From Bradyrhizobium altum (GTDB lineage Bacteria; Pseudomonadota; Alphaproteobacteria; Rhizobiales; Xanthobacteraceae), in assembly GCF_020889705.1 (NCBI RefSeq), contig NZ_JACMYP010000006.1:1-64000 (forward strand): DNA of 64,000 nucleotides. The letters are read 5' to 3'. Under the pieces are notes generated by a model. The model ran no database searches. It saw only the letters and a list, made by a program, of their open reading frames with translations, and was not told the origin of the DNA. Position 1 is the first letter of the stretch; the number at the start of each line of letters is the position of its first letter. The position numbers and the translations under genes are program-made. Positions 54,264 through 63,507 of this stretch are shown here, one piece after another.

Positions 54264-54935
54264 ATGTATACGCCACCGCCCTTCAAGCCTGACCGCGCCG
54301 CGAGCCTCGGCTTTGCGGAAGCGCGCGGTTTCGGCATCGCCTGCGCGTGGGACGGCGGCAAGCCGATCGCCTCCGCGCTGCCGTTCTATTTGACCTACGC
54401 CGCCGACGGCACGCCGCGGGCGCTGTTTCATGTTGCCCGTCACAATCCGCTGGTAAAGCTGGCGCACGCGGGCCCTTGGCTGCTGGCCGTCACCGGCGCG
54501 GATGCCTATGTGTCGCCGGACTGGTATGTGTCGCCCGATCAGGTGCCGACCTGGCTCTATCAGGCCGTGCATCTGACCGGGCCGGTGCGGACCCTGTCGG
54601 ACGAGGAACTTGCGGTTCAGATCGACGCGCTGAGCGCCAAGTTCGAGGACCGGCTGCTGCCGAAGAAGCCGTGGGTGTCGGGCAAGATGACCGCCGCGCG
54701 GCTGGAAGCAATGAAGAAGGCCATCGTGGGCCTCGAGATGATGGTGGAAGAGGTGGAGGGCAGTTTCAAGCTGAACCAGCACAAGTCTGAAACCGATTTC
54801 GCGGCGGTCGGCAACACGCTCGCATTACAGGCCGAAGCCGGTGCCCGGGACATCGCGGCTTTGATGCGCGAGGTGCGCCCGCAGGCTTTCGCGATGATAC
54901 AGGCCGAGATGACTACGCTTCCGAGGAGCGAGTAA
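54264..54935 (+). CDS. FMN-binding PaiB-like protein
   Basis: A 223-residue protein of the PaiB / FMN-binding split-barrel family. It starts MYTPPPFKPD, typical of the family, and has ALFHVARHNPLVK, AYVSPDWYVSPDQVPTWLYQAVHLTG (the FMN/pyridoxamine-oxidase-like core), and MVEEVEGSFKLNQHKSETD. PaiB in Bacillus affects protease and sporulation genes, but relatives are mostly uncharacterised and may be enzymes or haem/flavin binders. The stop overlaps the argC start (TAATG), so translation is coupled to arginine biosynthesis. Confidence 0.88.
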   Translation: MYTPPPFKPDRAASLGFAEARGFGIACAWDGGKPIASALPFYLTYAADGTPRALFHVARHNPLVKLAHAGPWLLAVTGADAYVSPDWYVSPDQVPTWLYQAVHLTGPVRTLSDEELAVQIDALSAKFEDRLLPKKPWVSGKMTAARLEAMKKAIVGLEMMVEEVEGSFKLNQHKSETDFAAVGNTLALQAEAGARDIAALMREVRPQAFAMIQAEMTTLPRSE

Positions 54936-55981
54936 TGACGAAGAAGAAAATCGGAATTTTGGGCGCGTCCGGCTACACCGGCGCCGACGCGGTGCGCCTG
55001 TTGGCGCGACACCCGAATGCCGAAATCACCGCGCTTACCGCCAACACCCATGCCGGCAAGGCGATGAGCGAGGTGTTTCCGCACTTCTTCATGCTCGACC
55101 TGCCAAAACTCGTGGAATGGGAAAAAGTCGACTGGACGCGGCTCGATGCCGCGTTCTGCGGACTGCCGCATGGGACGACGCAGGAGATCATCGCCGCGGT
55201 GCTGAAAGCCAATCCCAGAATCAAGATCCTCGATATGTCCGCGGATTTCCGGCTGCGCAACAAAGACAGCTACGCGCAATGGTACGGCCATGAGCACCGG
55301 GCGCTCGAATTGCAGGACGAGGCCGTCTATGGGCTGACCGAACTCTACCGGGAGAAGGTCACGGCCGCGCGGCTGGTGGCCTGTCCCGGCTGCTATCCGA
55401 CGGCGGTGCTGCTGGCGCTTGTTCCGCTGGCGAAGGCAAAGCTGATTGACGTCGACGATATCGTCATCGACGCAAAGTCGGGCGTCACCGGCGCCGGACG
55501 CGGACTGAAGCAGAACACGCTGTTCAGCGAGGCCGGCGAAGGGTTGTCGCCCTATTCGATCGGAAGCCATCGACACTCGGCGGAGATCGAGCAGGAGATC
55601 GGCGCAGCCGCTGGCTCGGCTGTGACAGTGAACTTCACCCCGCATCTCATTCCGATGGCGCGGGGTGAGTTCTGCACATCTTATGTCAAGCTCAACGGGG
55701 CTACGCCCGACGATTTGCGCGCCGAGCTGGAAAAGGCCTACGCCAACGAGCCGTTCGTATATGTGACGAAGAAGGGCGTGCTACCACAGACGCAGAACGT
55801 GCGCGGTTCGAATTACGTTCAGATCGGCGTCGTCGCCGACCGGATCAAGAACCGCGCCATCGTGCTCTCGACGCTCGATAATCTTGTGAAGGGGTCGGCC
55901 GGACAGGCGATCCAGAATATGAACCTGATGTTCGGCTTGCCCGAAACCACCGGGCTGGAGCAGATCGCGCTGTTTCCGTGA
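54935..55981 (+). CDS. argC: N-acetyl-gamma-glutamyl-phosphate reductase, type 1
   Basis: NADPH-dependent reductase for the third step of arginine synthesis, 348 residues, the length of type 1 enzymes. It has the nucleotide motif IGILGASGYTGADAVRLLARHP, FCGLPHGTTQEI, DMSADFRLRNKDSY, and the catalytic Cys153 in VACPGCYPTAVLLAL. The C-terminal domain has VNFTPHLIPMARGEFCTSYV and the His for catalysis. It overlaps the PaiB-like gene by one base. A second, different argC starts 121 bp later. Confidence 0.96.
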   Translation: MTKKKIGILGASGYTGADAVRLLARHPNAEITALTANTHAGKAMSEVFPHFFMLDLPKLVEWEKVDWTRLDAAFCGLPHGTTQEIIAAVLKANPRIKILDMSADFRLRNKDSYAQWYGHEHRALELQDEAVYGLTELYREKVTAARLVACPGCYPTAVLLALVPLAKAKLIDVDDIVIDAKSGVTGAGRGLKQNTLFSEAGEGLSPYSIGSHRHSAEIEQEIGAAAGSAVTVNFTPHLIPMARGEFCTSYVKLNGATPDDLRAELEKAYANEPFVYVTKKGVLPQTQNVRGSNYVQIGVVADRIKNRAIVLSTLDNLVKGSAGQAIQNMNLMFGLPETTGLEQIALFP

Positions 55982-56102
55982 GCGGGGGTTGTTGTCGTGG
56001 ACCAGGATGCGCTCAATCTAGGGATAACAGCCCCGGATCGGCAGCGGAGGTGCGGCCAGACGTGTTAGCAAACGAAACGAACGAGCTCGAAAGGAGCATG
56101 TC

Positions 56103-57083
56103 ATGACCGTCACCGATACCAACCAGCCGAAAGCCAACAGCGGTGCGATCAAGGCCACCGTGTTCGTAGACGGGGCGTCCGGCACCACCGGCCTCGGCAT
56201 CCAAGAGCGGCTGCACTCCATTGGTGACGTCGCGGTGAAGCACATCGCCGACGACAAGCGGAAGGACGCAGGCGCCAAGCGTGCGCTGATGGAGCAGGTG
56301 GATCTCGTGATCCTCTGCCTGCCCGACGAGGCCGCCAAGGAGACCGTCGCGTTGATCGACACGATGGGCAATTCGGCGCCGAAGGTGCTCGATGCGTCGA
56401 CCGCCTATCGCGTCGCGCCCGACTGGGCCTACGGTTTCGCCGAGCTCGCGCCCGACCAGGCCGACAAGATCCGCAATGCGCAGAAGGTCTCCAATCCGGG
56501 CTGCTATCCGACCGGTGCGATCGCGCTGCTGCGGCCGATCGTCGATGCCGGCCTGCTGCCCGCGGACTATCCCGTCACCGTCAACGCGGTGAGCGGCTAT
56601 TCGGGCGGCGGCAAGTCGATGATCGCGAGCTTCGAGGACGGCTCGGCGCCGGCCTTCGAGCTCTATGGCCTCGGCTTCGAGCACAAGCACGTGCCGGAGA
56701 TGCAGCTTTACTCGCATCTGACGCGGCGGCCGATCTTCATCCCGTCGGTCGGCAACTACCGGCAGGGCATGCTGGTCTCGGTACCGCTGCAGCTCGACAC
56801 GTTGCCGGGCAAGCCGACCGGCGCCGACCTGCAGGCTGTTCTGGCGAAGTGGTATGCCGGCAGCAAACACGTCTCGGCGATGCCGCTGCAAAACGAAGCG
56901 GCGAAGGGCGGCCGGATCGAGCCGGAGGCGCTCAATGAGACCAACCAGCTCGAGCTTTATGTGTTCGCCAGCGACAAGCATCGCCAGGCGGTGCTGGTTG
57001 CCCGGCTCGACAATCTGGGCAAGGGCGCCTCGGGCGCCGCGGTGCAGAACATGCGGCTGATGCTCGGGCTGGCCGACGGCTGA
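56103..57083 (+). CDS. argC: N-acetyl-gamma-glutamyl-phosphate reductase, type 2
   Basis: The shorter type 2 form of ArgC, 326 residues. It has FVDGASGTTGLGIQERL as nucleotide site, LDASTAYRVAPDWAYG, the catalytic Cys134 in VSNPGCYPTGAIALL, and AVSGYSGGGKSMI. The catalytic Cys region aligns with type 1, but most of the sequence does not, so this is not a recent duplicate. The start at 56103 follows AAAGGAG. Either enzyme could serve arginine synthesis; one may have another acyl-phosphate substrate. Confidence 0.95.
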   Translation: MTVTDTNQPKANSGAIKATVFVDGASGTTGLGIQERLHSIGDVAVKHIADDKRKDAGAKRALMEQVDLVILCLPDEAAKETVALIDTMGNSAPKVLDASTAYRVAPDWAYGFAELAPDQADKIRNAQKVSNPGCYPTGAIALLRPIVDAGLLPADYPVTVNAVSGYSGGGKSMIASFEDGSAPAFELYGLGFEHKHVPEMQLYSHLTRRPIFIPSVGNYRQGMLVSVPLQLDTLPGKPTGADLQAVLAKWYAGSKHVSAMPLQNEAAKGGRIEPEALNETNQLELYVFASDKHRQAVLVARLDNLGKGASGAAVQNMRLMLGLADG

Positions 57084-57099
57084 TGGCGAGGGGCGCATC

Positions 57100-57693
57100 G
57101 TGGACGACGCCACGCTGCAATTCTACCGGCGCAATGCCGAGGCCTATGCCGGGTGGGCGAAAGCACCGTCCGCCCGGCTGACAGGTTTTCTCAAGCTGCT
57201 GCCGCCAGGAGGCGCGATCCTCGAACTCGGCTGCGGTGCCGGCAATCATGCCGCGGTCATGCTCGCCGAAGGCTTCGTGCTGCGCGCGACCGACGGCTCA
57301 CCCGAGATGGCTGACGTCGCGGCGCGCCGCATCAACCATCCCGTTGAGGCGATGCTGTTCGATGAGCTCGAGGATCGTGGGGCTTATGACGGCGTCTGGG
57401 CCAGCGCCTGCCTGCTGCATGTGCCGCGCGACGAACTGGTCGGCATCCTCGGCCGCATCCATCGGGCGCTGAAACCCGGCGGCATCTTCTACGCGAGCTA
57501 CAAGATCGGCCATGGCGATGGCCGCGACAGCATCGGCCGCTACTACAATTATCCCGCGACCGACTGGCTGGCGGCGACCTACGCCGAGTCCGGGGCGTGG
57601 ACCCAAGTCTCGTCCGACACCGGCGAGATCAAGAGTTTCGACGAGGCGCCGGCGACGATGCTGCACATCGTGGTGCGCAAGGGCGAGGAATAG
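57100..57693 (+). CDS. SAM-dependent methyltransferase, class I
   Basis: Small methyltransferase of 197 residues. The SAM-binding motif I is ILELGCGAGNHAAVMLAEG, with ATDGSPEMADVA as the acidic second motif, YDGVWASACLLHVPRDEL as motif post-II and ALKPGGIFYASYK as motif III. The GTG start at 57100 is 16 bp after argC type 2, so it is probably in the same operon. The substrate is unknown. Confidence 0.9.
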   Translation: MDDATLQFYRRNAEAYAGWAKAPSARLTGFLKLLPPGGAILELGCGAGNHAAVMLAEGFVLRATDGSPEMADVAARRINHPVEAMLFDELEDRGAYDGVWASACLLHVPRDELVGILGRIHRALKPGGIFYASYKIGHGDGRDSIGRYYNYPATDWLAATYAESGAWTQVSSDTGEIKSFDEAPATMLHIVVRKGEE

Positions 57694-57734
57694 CGCCGGC
57701 GCGGCCATCACCGCCGCCGGCGCGAATGTGTTGC

Positions 57735-58133
57735 TCAGACGATCTTGAAGATCGCGAGCGCCAGCACCGCCTGGGCGATGAAACCGACCGTGAAGGCCAG
57801 GGTGCGGAACACCGGCAGGCCGAGCGTGTAGACGATCAGATGCGCGACGCGGGCCCAGAAGTAGACGGCGCAGGCCAGCACGGTCCATTTGGTGGAATAG
57901 TCGGCCGCGTTCAGGATCAAGACCAGCGGCGCGAAGATCACGAGATTCTCGACCGCGTTGTCGTGGGCGAACATCAGCCGGTTGGCCCATTCCGCATGCG
58001 GCTTGTCGGTGCGCGAGGGATTGCCCATGGCGCCGGAGAGGCCGCGCACCTGGCAGCGGTTGATGATGTAGGGAATCCACAGCAGCCCGGTCAGGATCAC
58101 CGTCAGCGACAGCCAGAACAGTTCGCGCGTCAT
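57735..58133 (-). CDS. MAPEG family membrane protein
   Basis: Four-helix membrane protein of 132 residues in the MAPEG family (microsomal GST / leukotriene synthase type). It has helix 1 LSLTVILTGLLWIPYI, then a loop with NPSRTDKPHAEWANRLMFAHDNAVENLVIFAPLVL (the N-xx-E core), and WARVAHLIVYTLGLPVFRTLAFTVGF. Function in bacteria is mostly unknown; membrane glutathione chemistry is possible. It converges with the methyltransferase gene. Confidence 0.88.
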   Translation of the reverse strand: MTRELFWLSLTVILTGLLWIPYIINRCQVRGLSGAMGNPSRTDKPHAEWANRLMFAHDNAVENLVIFAPLVLILNAADYSTKWTVLACAVYFWARVAHLIVYTLGLPVFRTLAFTVGFIAQAVLALAIFKIV

Positions 58134-58194
58134 CGTCTCCCCCTCACGTGAATTCGATTCCCGACCGTCGGGACCATCTGTTTATAGCTGAGCG

Positions 58195-58248
58195 GAAGAC
58201 TTGGCGCTACGCGAAGACTTTGCGGTACGCGAAGACTTGGCGCTACGC
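58195..58248. repeat. Three tandem 18-bp repeats over the phaC stop codon
   Basis: GAAGACTTGGCGCTACGC at 58195-58212 and 58231-58248, with a middle copy differing at two positions (58213-58230). The third unit holds the phaC stop codon (complement of CTA, 58243-58245). The unit is six codons long, so copy number does not change the frame, and stop codons in further copies stay in phase. Probably local duplication. Confidence 0.9.
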
Positions 58249-60051
58249 GCGGACGCGGACATAGCTGCCCGGAGCGTCCTCGAGCACCGACGCCCCGTTC
58301 GAGCCCACAATGCGCGCCGGCACCATCTCCGGATCATGGCTTTCCAGCCAGCCGCGCCAGTCGGGCCACCACGATCCCTTGTGTTCCTCGGCGCCCTTCA
58401 GCCAGTCGGCGAGCTTCATGTCCTTGATGTTGTCGTTGGTCCAGTACTGGTACTTCTTCGAGGCCGGCGGATTGACCACGCCGGCGATATGGCCGGAGCC
58501 GGACAGCACATATCTCACCGGGCCGCCGAAGAACTGCGAGCCGTAGAGCACCGATTCCGCCGGCGCGATGTGATCCTCGCGTGCCGCGAGGTTGTAGACC
58601 GGCACCTTCACCTTCGACAGATCGAGCAGCGTGTTGTCGAGCACCATCGTGCCGGTCGACAGCCGGTTCTCCAGATAGCAGTTGCGCAGATAGTAGGAGT
58701 GGTTCGACGAGGGCATCCTCGTCGCGTCCGAATTCCAGTGCAGGAGGTCGAATGAGGAGGGCGACTGGCCCTTCAGATAATTGTTCACGACATACGACCA
58801 GATCAGGTCGTTCGAGCGCAGCATGTTGAAGGCCATCGCCATCTTGCTGCCTTCGAGGACGCCGGATTCCTGCATATCGCGTTCCAGCGCCGAGATCTGG
58901 TCCTCGTCGACGAACACCAGAAGGTCGCCGGCGTGGGTGAAGTCGACCTGCGCGGCAAAGAACGTCGCCGACGTCACGCGCTGGCGGCGCTTCTCGGCGA
59001 GATAGGCGAGCGTCGAGGCGAGCATGGTGCCGCCGACGCAATAGCCGGCGGTGTGCACCTTCATCTCGCCGGTGACCTTCTCGATCACGTCCATCGCCGT
59101 GAGCGGGCCTTCGGCCATGTAGTCGGCCCAGGTCTTCTTGCCGAGCTCCTTGTCCGGATTGACCCAGGAGATCACGAACACCGTAATGCCTTGGTCGACG
59201 CACCATTTGACGTAGGATTTCTCGGGGCGCAGATCGAGGATGTAGAACTTGTTGATCCATGGCGGCACGATCAGGAGCGGCGTGCGCAGCACGTTCTCCG
59301 TCGCCGGCGAATACTGGATCAGCTGCATCAGCTCGTTCTGGTAGATCACCTTGCCCGGCGTCGTCGCCATGTTGACGCCGACCTCAAGGTTGCTCGAATC
59401 GGACTGGCGGATCCGCAGCGTGCCGTGGCCGGCCTCGATATCCTCGGCCAGCATCTTCATGCCACGGACCAGATTGTCGCCATTGGTCTCGACGGTGGCG
59501 CGCAGCACTTCCGGATTGGTCAGCACGAAATTCGATGGCGCCAGCGCGTTGGTGATCTGCTGGACGTAGAATTCGGCCTTCTTGCGGGTGTGCGGATCGA
59601 TTCCGTCGGCGTCGTGGACCAGCTGCTGCGCCCATTTCGCGGTCAGCAGATAAAGCTGGAGGATGAAGTCGAAGAACTGATTCGACTTCCACTCCGGATC
59701 CTGGAAGCGCTTGTCGCGCGGGGCCGGCGCGATCGCGGGCTTGGCATCGGCTTCGCCGGCCATGCGGCGCACGGCCGATCCCCAGAGATCGAGGTAATCC
59801 TTGCCGAGCTGCATCTGCAGCGAGGAGGCGCGCTCCTTGTCAGCCAGCCAGTATTCGGCGATCACGCTGAAGGTCTTGATGACCTCACCGAGCTCGTTCG
59901 GCGGCTTGTCGCGGACTTCCCCGGTCTGGCGCGGCTTGAGATAGGCTGCCAGCGCCTGGCCGCTGCTCTCCATCGCCCGCGCGATGTTCATGGCGAAGGC
60001 TTCGGCGTTGAATTTCGGGGCGGCTTGGGTGTCGGTACTGACGTTGCTCAT
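58243..60051 (-). CDS. phaC: Poly(3-hydroxyalkanoate) synthase, class I
   Basis: Polymerase that builds PHB-type storage polyester from 3-hydroxyacyl-CoA at the granule surface; 602 residues, class I length. The variable N-terminal domain is about 1-220, and the PHBC_N to alpha/beta-hydrolase core has LLIVPPWINKFYILDLRPEKS, then VHTAGYCVGGTMLA with catalytic Cys338 in the lipase-like box. The general-base Asp and His lie in the C-terminal part, with His in LSGSGHIAGVVNPP. The start MSNVSTDTQ at 60051 is chosen; an ATG at 60087 is the alternative. No phaA, phaB or phasin gene is adjacent. Confidence 0.96.
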   Translation of the reverse strand: MSNVSTDTQAAPKFNAEAFAMNIARAMESSGQALAAYLKPRQTGEVRDKPPNELGEVIKTFSVIAEYWLADKERASSLQMQLGKDYLDLWGSAVRRMAGEADAKPAIAPAPRDKRFQDPEWKSNQFFDFILQLYLLTAKWAQQLVHDADGIDPHTRKKAEFYVQQITNALAPSNFVLTNPEVLRATVETNGDNLVRGMKMLAEDIEAGHGTLRIRQSDSSNLEVGVNMATTPGKVIYQNELMQLIQYSPATENVLRTPLLIVPPWINKFYILDLRPEKSYVKWCVDQGITVFVISWVNPDKELGKKTWADYMAEGPLTAMDVIEKVTGEMKVHTAGYCVGGTMLASTLAYLAEKRRQRVTSATFFAAQVDFTHAGDLLVFVDEDQISALERDMQESGVLEGSKMAMAFNMLRSNDLIWSYVVNNYLKGQSPSSFDLLHWNSDATRMPSSNHSYYLRNCYLENRLSTGTMVLDNTLLDLSKVKVPVYNLAAREDHIAPAESVLYGSQFFGGPVRYVLSGSGHIAGVVNPPASKKYQYWTNDNIKDMKLADWLKGAEEHKGSWWPDWRGWLESHDPEMVPARIVGSNGASVLEDAPGSYVRVRA

Positions 60052-60345
60052 CTGAGGGACAATATCGCGTCGTTTGGAGGGCGTCATCGCGCGGTGCGGT
60101 AGCGAGAATCGGTCAAAAGCCGATGTTTCGCTCTGTTGCGGTGCGATAAAGAAATCTTTGTTCCGTCATATTGAAGCCTCAGGGGTCGCTTTTGGTGTTC
60201 CCGCTTTAAGCGTTTCGGGCGACAATGGTTTGAAACGTCTAAAGCTGGGATTAGATGCAGCGGGGACGCTGCAAGGCTCGTACCAGTGCGACCCGTGTCG
60301 GCAATGTGCGACGTGCGCGCTAGCTTGTTGGGGACAATTCGGCGC

Positions 60346-60633
60346 ATGCCGATCGATCGAATGAACAGGGGGCTCGCGGCCGCAGCGCTGCTCGCGTCGA
60401 TGCTGGCGCTGAGCGGGTGCTCGAGCACGATTGCCGATATGGCCATGCCGGCCGATGCGCCGGCGCGGCCAAAGGATGCCAACGGCTACCTCCCGGTCCA
60501 CGATATTCCGCCCGATCGCGCCGATCCGACGATCAAGCCGGCGGATCAGGCCAAGATCGAGCAGGAGCTGATTGCCGCACGCGATCGCCAGGCCCAGGCT
60601 CAGGCCGCGACGGCAGCCCAAAGCGGGAAGTGA
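60346..60633 (+). CDS. Small lipoprotein of unknown function
   Basis: Exported 95-residue protein with a lipobox. The signal (RGLAAAALLASMLALSGC) ends in LSGC, so the Cys is lipidated. The mature part is short and hydrophilic (PADAPARPKDANGYLPVHDIPPDRAD) and ends with an Ala/Gln-rich segment. No enzyme motif is present. It is divergent from phaC with about 290 bp between. Starts at 60346 or 60361 are both possible. Confidence 0.78.
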   Translation: MPIDRMNRGLAAAALLASMLALSGCSSTIADMAMPADAPARPKDANGYLPVHDIPPDRADPTIKPADQAKIEQELIAARDRQAQAQAATAAQSGK

Positions 60634-60848
60634 GCGCGCGAGATCGGCCGATCAGCGCTGGCGCCGCCCGGCGGCCGTGCTAAAAGAAACCCAATTCAAC
60701 CGCAGATCCGGCCGCTGTCCCCAGACCGTGCGCCTGAATTCGCTCTAAATCATTGATTCAGTGCGATTTCTGTAAGAGGCCGAGCCGGCTTCCGCAAGTC
60801 AACCAAGGGGGACGATTCTGGCATTGCGGTTGTCGGAGCAAGGGTCCC

Positions 60849-62069
60849 ATGGAAGATTTTTACCGCATTCGCCGTCTGCCGCCTTACGTCTTTGAAAAGG
60901 TCAACCAGGCCAAGGCGGCCGCGCGCAATGCCGGGGCCGACATCATCGACATGGGCATGGGGAACCCGGACCTGCCGACCCCGCCCCACGTCATCGAGAA
61001 GCTCAAGGAGACGCTGGGCAAGCCGCGGACCGACCGCTACTCGGCCTCGCGTGGCATCAACGGCCTGCGCAAGGCCCAGGCCGCCTATTATGCGCGCCGC
61101 TTCGGCGTCAAGCTGAACCCCGATACCCAGGTGGTTGCGACGCTCGGCTCGAAGGAGGGGTTTGCCAACGTTGCGCAGGCGATCACCGCGCCCGGTGACG
61201 TCGTGCTGTGCCCGAATCCGAGCTACCCGATCCATGCGTTCGGCTTCCTGATGGCGGGCGGCGTGATCCGCTCGGTGCCGTCGGAGCCGACGCCGCAGTT
61301 CTTCGAGGCGGTCGAACGGGCGATCCAGCATTCGATTCCGAAGCCGATCGCGCTGATCGTCTGCTATCCGTCGAATCCGACCGCCTATGTCGCGGACCTC
61401 GACTTTTACAAGGATCTCATCGCGTTCGCGAAGAAGCACGACATCTTCATCCTGTCGGATCTCGCCTACGCGGAAGTCTATTTCGACGAGAACAACCCGC
61501 CGCCATCAGTGCTGCAGGTACCCGGCGCGCTCGACGTCACCGTCGAATTCACCTCGATGTCGAAGACGTTCTCGATGGCCGGCTGGCGCATGGGCTTTGC
61601 GGTCGGCAATGAGCGCATCATCGCGGCACTTGCGCGGGTCAAATCATACCTCGACTACGGCGCCTTCACGCCGGTCCAGGTGGCGGCGACCGCCGCGCTG
61701 AACGGTCCCGACGACTGCATCCGCGAGATGCGCGACACCTACCGCAAGCGCCGCGACGCGCTGGTTGAGTCATTTGGCCGCGCCGGCTGGGACATTCCGC
61801 CGCCGCAGGCCTCGATGTTCGCCTGGGCGCCCCTGCCCAAGGCATTCGAGGCGGTCGGCAGCATGCAGTTCGCCACCCTGATGGTGGAGAAATCCGGCGT
61901 CGTGGTGTCGCCCGGCGTCGCATTCGGCGAGCATGGCGAAGGCTATGTCCGTATTGCGATGGTGGAGAACGAGCAGCGCATCCGGCAGGCCGCGCGCGGC
62001 GTGCGCCGCTTCCTTGAAAGCGGCATCGAAACGTTGCACAACGTCGTTCCTCTCGCCAACCGGCGCTAA
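60849..62069 (+). CDS. Aminotransferase class I/II, AlaC/DapL-like
   Basis: PLP aminotransferase of 406 residues, fold type I. It has the N-terminal FYRIRRLPPYVFEKVNQAK, found in AlaC-type alanine transaminases, then DMGMGNPDLPTPPHVIE, SYPIHAFGFLMAGG, CYPSNPTA, and PLP-lysine Lys239 in TSMSKTFSMAGWRMG. The Arg that binds the substrate carboxylate is in EGYVRIAMVEN. It is followed 38 bp later by homoserine dehydrogenase, so a role in alanine or aspartate-family amino acid metabolism is likely. The start at 60849 follows AAGGGT; an upstream in-frame start at 60753 would add 32 unrelated residues. Confidence 0.93.
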   Translation: MEDFYRIRRLPPYVFEKVNQAKAAARNAGADIIDMGMGNPDLPTPPHVIEKLKETLGKPRTDRYSASRGINGLRKAQAAYYARRFGVKLNPDTQVVATLGSKEGFANVAQAITAPGDVVLCPNPSYPIHAFGFLMAGGVIRSVPSEPTPQFFEAVERAIQHSIPKPIALIVCYPSNPTAYVADLDFYKDLIAFAKKHDIFILSDLAYAEVYFDENNPPPSVLQVPGALDVTVEFTSMSKTFSMAGWRMGFAVGNERIIAALARVKSYLDYGAFTPVQVAATAALNGPDDCIREMRDTYRKRRDALVESFGRAGWDIPPPQASMFAWAPLPKAFEAVGSMQFATLMVEKSGVVVSPGVAFGEHGEGYVRIAMVENEQRIRQAARGVRRFLESGIETLHNVVPLANRR

Positions 62070-62107
62070 TCCTTCCAGGTTGCTTAATCTCCAGGTCCCT
62101 TAAATCC

Positions 62108-63427
62108 ATGGTCGCACCCCTGAACGTGGGCATAGCGGGGCTCGGCACCGTCGGTGCCGATGTCGTCCGCCTCATCGAAACGCAAGGACGGGCGCTGGCC
62201 GAGCGCAGCGGCCGCGGCATCCGCGTCGTCGCGGTCACCGCGCGCTCGAAAGCCAAGAAGCGCGGCCTCGACCTGCGCGGCATCGCCTGGGCGAAGAGTC
62301 CACAGGCGTTGGCCGAAGATCCCAATATCGACTGCTTCGTCGAGTTGATGGGCGGCGCCGGCGATCCCGCGCTCTCCGCGATCGAGACCGCGCTGAAGGC
62401 AGGCAAGTCGGTCGTGACCGCCAACAAGGCGCTGATCGCCAAGCACGGGCTGCGGCTTGCCGCCGCCGCCGAGAAGCACGGCGGCGCGTTGAACTTCGAG
62501 GCGGCGGTCGGTGCGGCGATCCCGGTCATCAAGACGCTGCGCGAGGGCCTCGCCGGCACCAGCGTCAACCGCGTCTACGGCATCCTCAACGGCACCTGCA
62601 ATTACATCCTGACCCGGATGGAGCAGGAGGGTTTGTCGTTCGAGGAATGCCTGAAGGATGCCCAGCGGCTCGGCTACGCCGAAGCCAACCCGTCGTTCGA
62701 CGTCGATGGTCACGACACCGCGCAGAAGCTTGCGATCCTGGCGAGCCTCGCTTTCGGAACCAAGGTCGCCGAAAGCGCGGTCTATGTCGAAGGCATCTCC
62801 TCGATCACGCCGGAAGACCTCAAGGCCGCCGCGGAACTCGGCTACCGCGTCAAGCTGCTCGGCGTCGCCGTGCGCACCGCAAAGGGCATTGAGCAGCGCG
62901 TGCATCCGACCATGGTGCCGAAATCATCCTCGATCGCGCAGGTGATGGGCGTCACCAACGCGGTGGCGATCGACGGCGAGGGAATTCCGCCGATCACGCT
63001 GGTCGGCCCCGGCGCCGGCGGCGGTGCGACCGCCTCGGCCGTGGTCGCCGACATCGCCGACGTCGCCCGCGGCATTCGTGCCAAGCCGTTCGGGCGTCCG
63101 GTGGAGCGGTTGCGCGACACCTCCAAGGCGCCGATGGAACGCCATGAGGGTGGTTACTATATCCGCCTGATGGCGCGCGATCTTGCAGGCACTGCCGCAA
63201 CAATCGCCACCCGGCTCGCGGAACAGAAGATATCTCTGGAGTCCATCGTGCAACGGCATCCGGATGGCGTCGATGTGAACGGTGCGGCCAAAAAACCTTC
63301 ACCGGTCCCGGTCATTCTGATTACCTACGCGACCAGCGAGGATGCGGTGCATCGTGCGCTGGCCGCGGTGCAACGCGATAAGGTCATCAGCGGCCGGCCG
63401 CAGGTGATCCGGATCGAGAAAAACTAA
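62108..63427 (+). CDS. hom: Homoserine dehydrogenase
   Basis: NAD(P)-dependent enzyme that reduces aspartate semialdehyde to homoserine, for threonine and methionine; 439 residues. It has LNVGIAGLGTVGADVVRLIE, the conserved TANKALIAKHG, and GILNGTCNYILTRME with EANPSFDVDGHDTAQKLAIL (substrate site). A C-terminal ACT domain (about 355-435: YYIRLMARDLAGTAATIATRLAEQ) indicates threonine feedback. It follows the aminotransferase on one strand and precedes glpX. Confidence 0.97.
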   Translation: MVAPLNVGIAGLGTVGADVVRLIETQGRALAERSGRGIRVVAVTARSKAKKRGLDLRGIAWAKSPQALAEDPNIDCFVELMGGAGDPALSAIETALKAGKSVVTANKALIAKHGLRLAAAAEKHGGALNFEAAVGAAIPVIKTLREGLAGTSVNRVYGILNGTCNYILTRMEQEGLSFEECLKDAQRLGYAEANPSFDVDGHDTAQKLAILASLAFGTKVAESAVYVEGISSITPEDLKAAAELGYRVKLLGVAVRTAKGIEQRVHPTMVPKSSSIAQVMGVTNAVAIDGEGIPPITLVGPGAGGGATASAVVADIADVARGIRAKPFGRPVERLRDTSKAPMERHEGGYYIRLMARDLAGTAATIATRLAEQKISLESIVQRHPDGVDVNGAAKKPSPVPVILITYATSEDAVHRALAAVQRDKVISGRPQVIRIEKN

Positions 63428-63507
63428 CGCATGACCTGAACGGGTCGGGCGTGAGACGATTGATGCGGGCAGGCTGGCCTGTCCCCCGAGGCTTAAGGAG
63501 TACGCCG

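Noticed and set aside
58195-58248. Short CRISPR array
   Set aside because: The 18-bp units are contiguous, without spacers, and run into a coding end. No cas genes are in the window.
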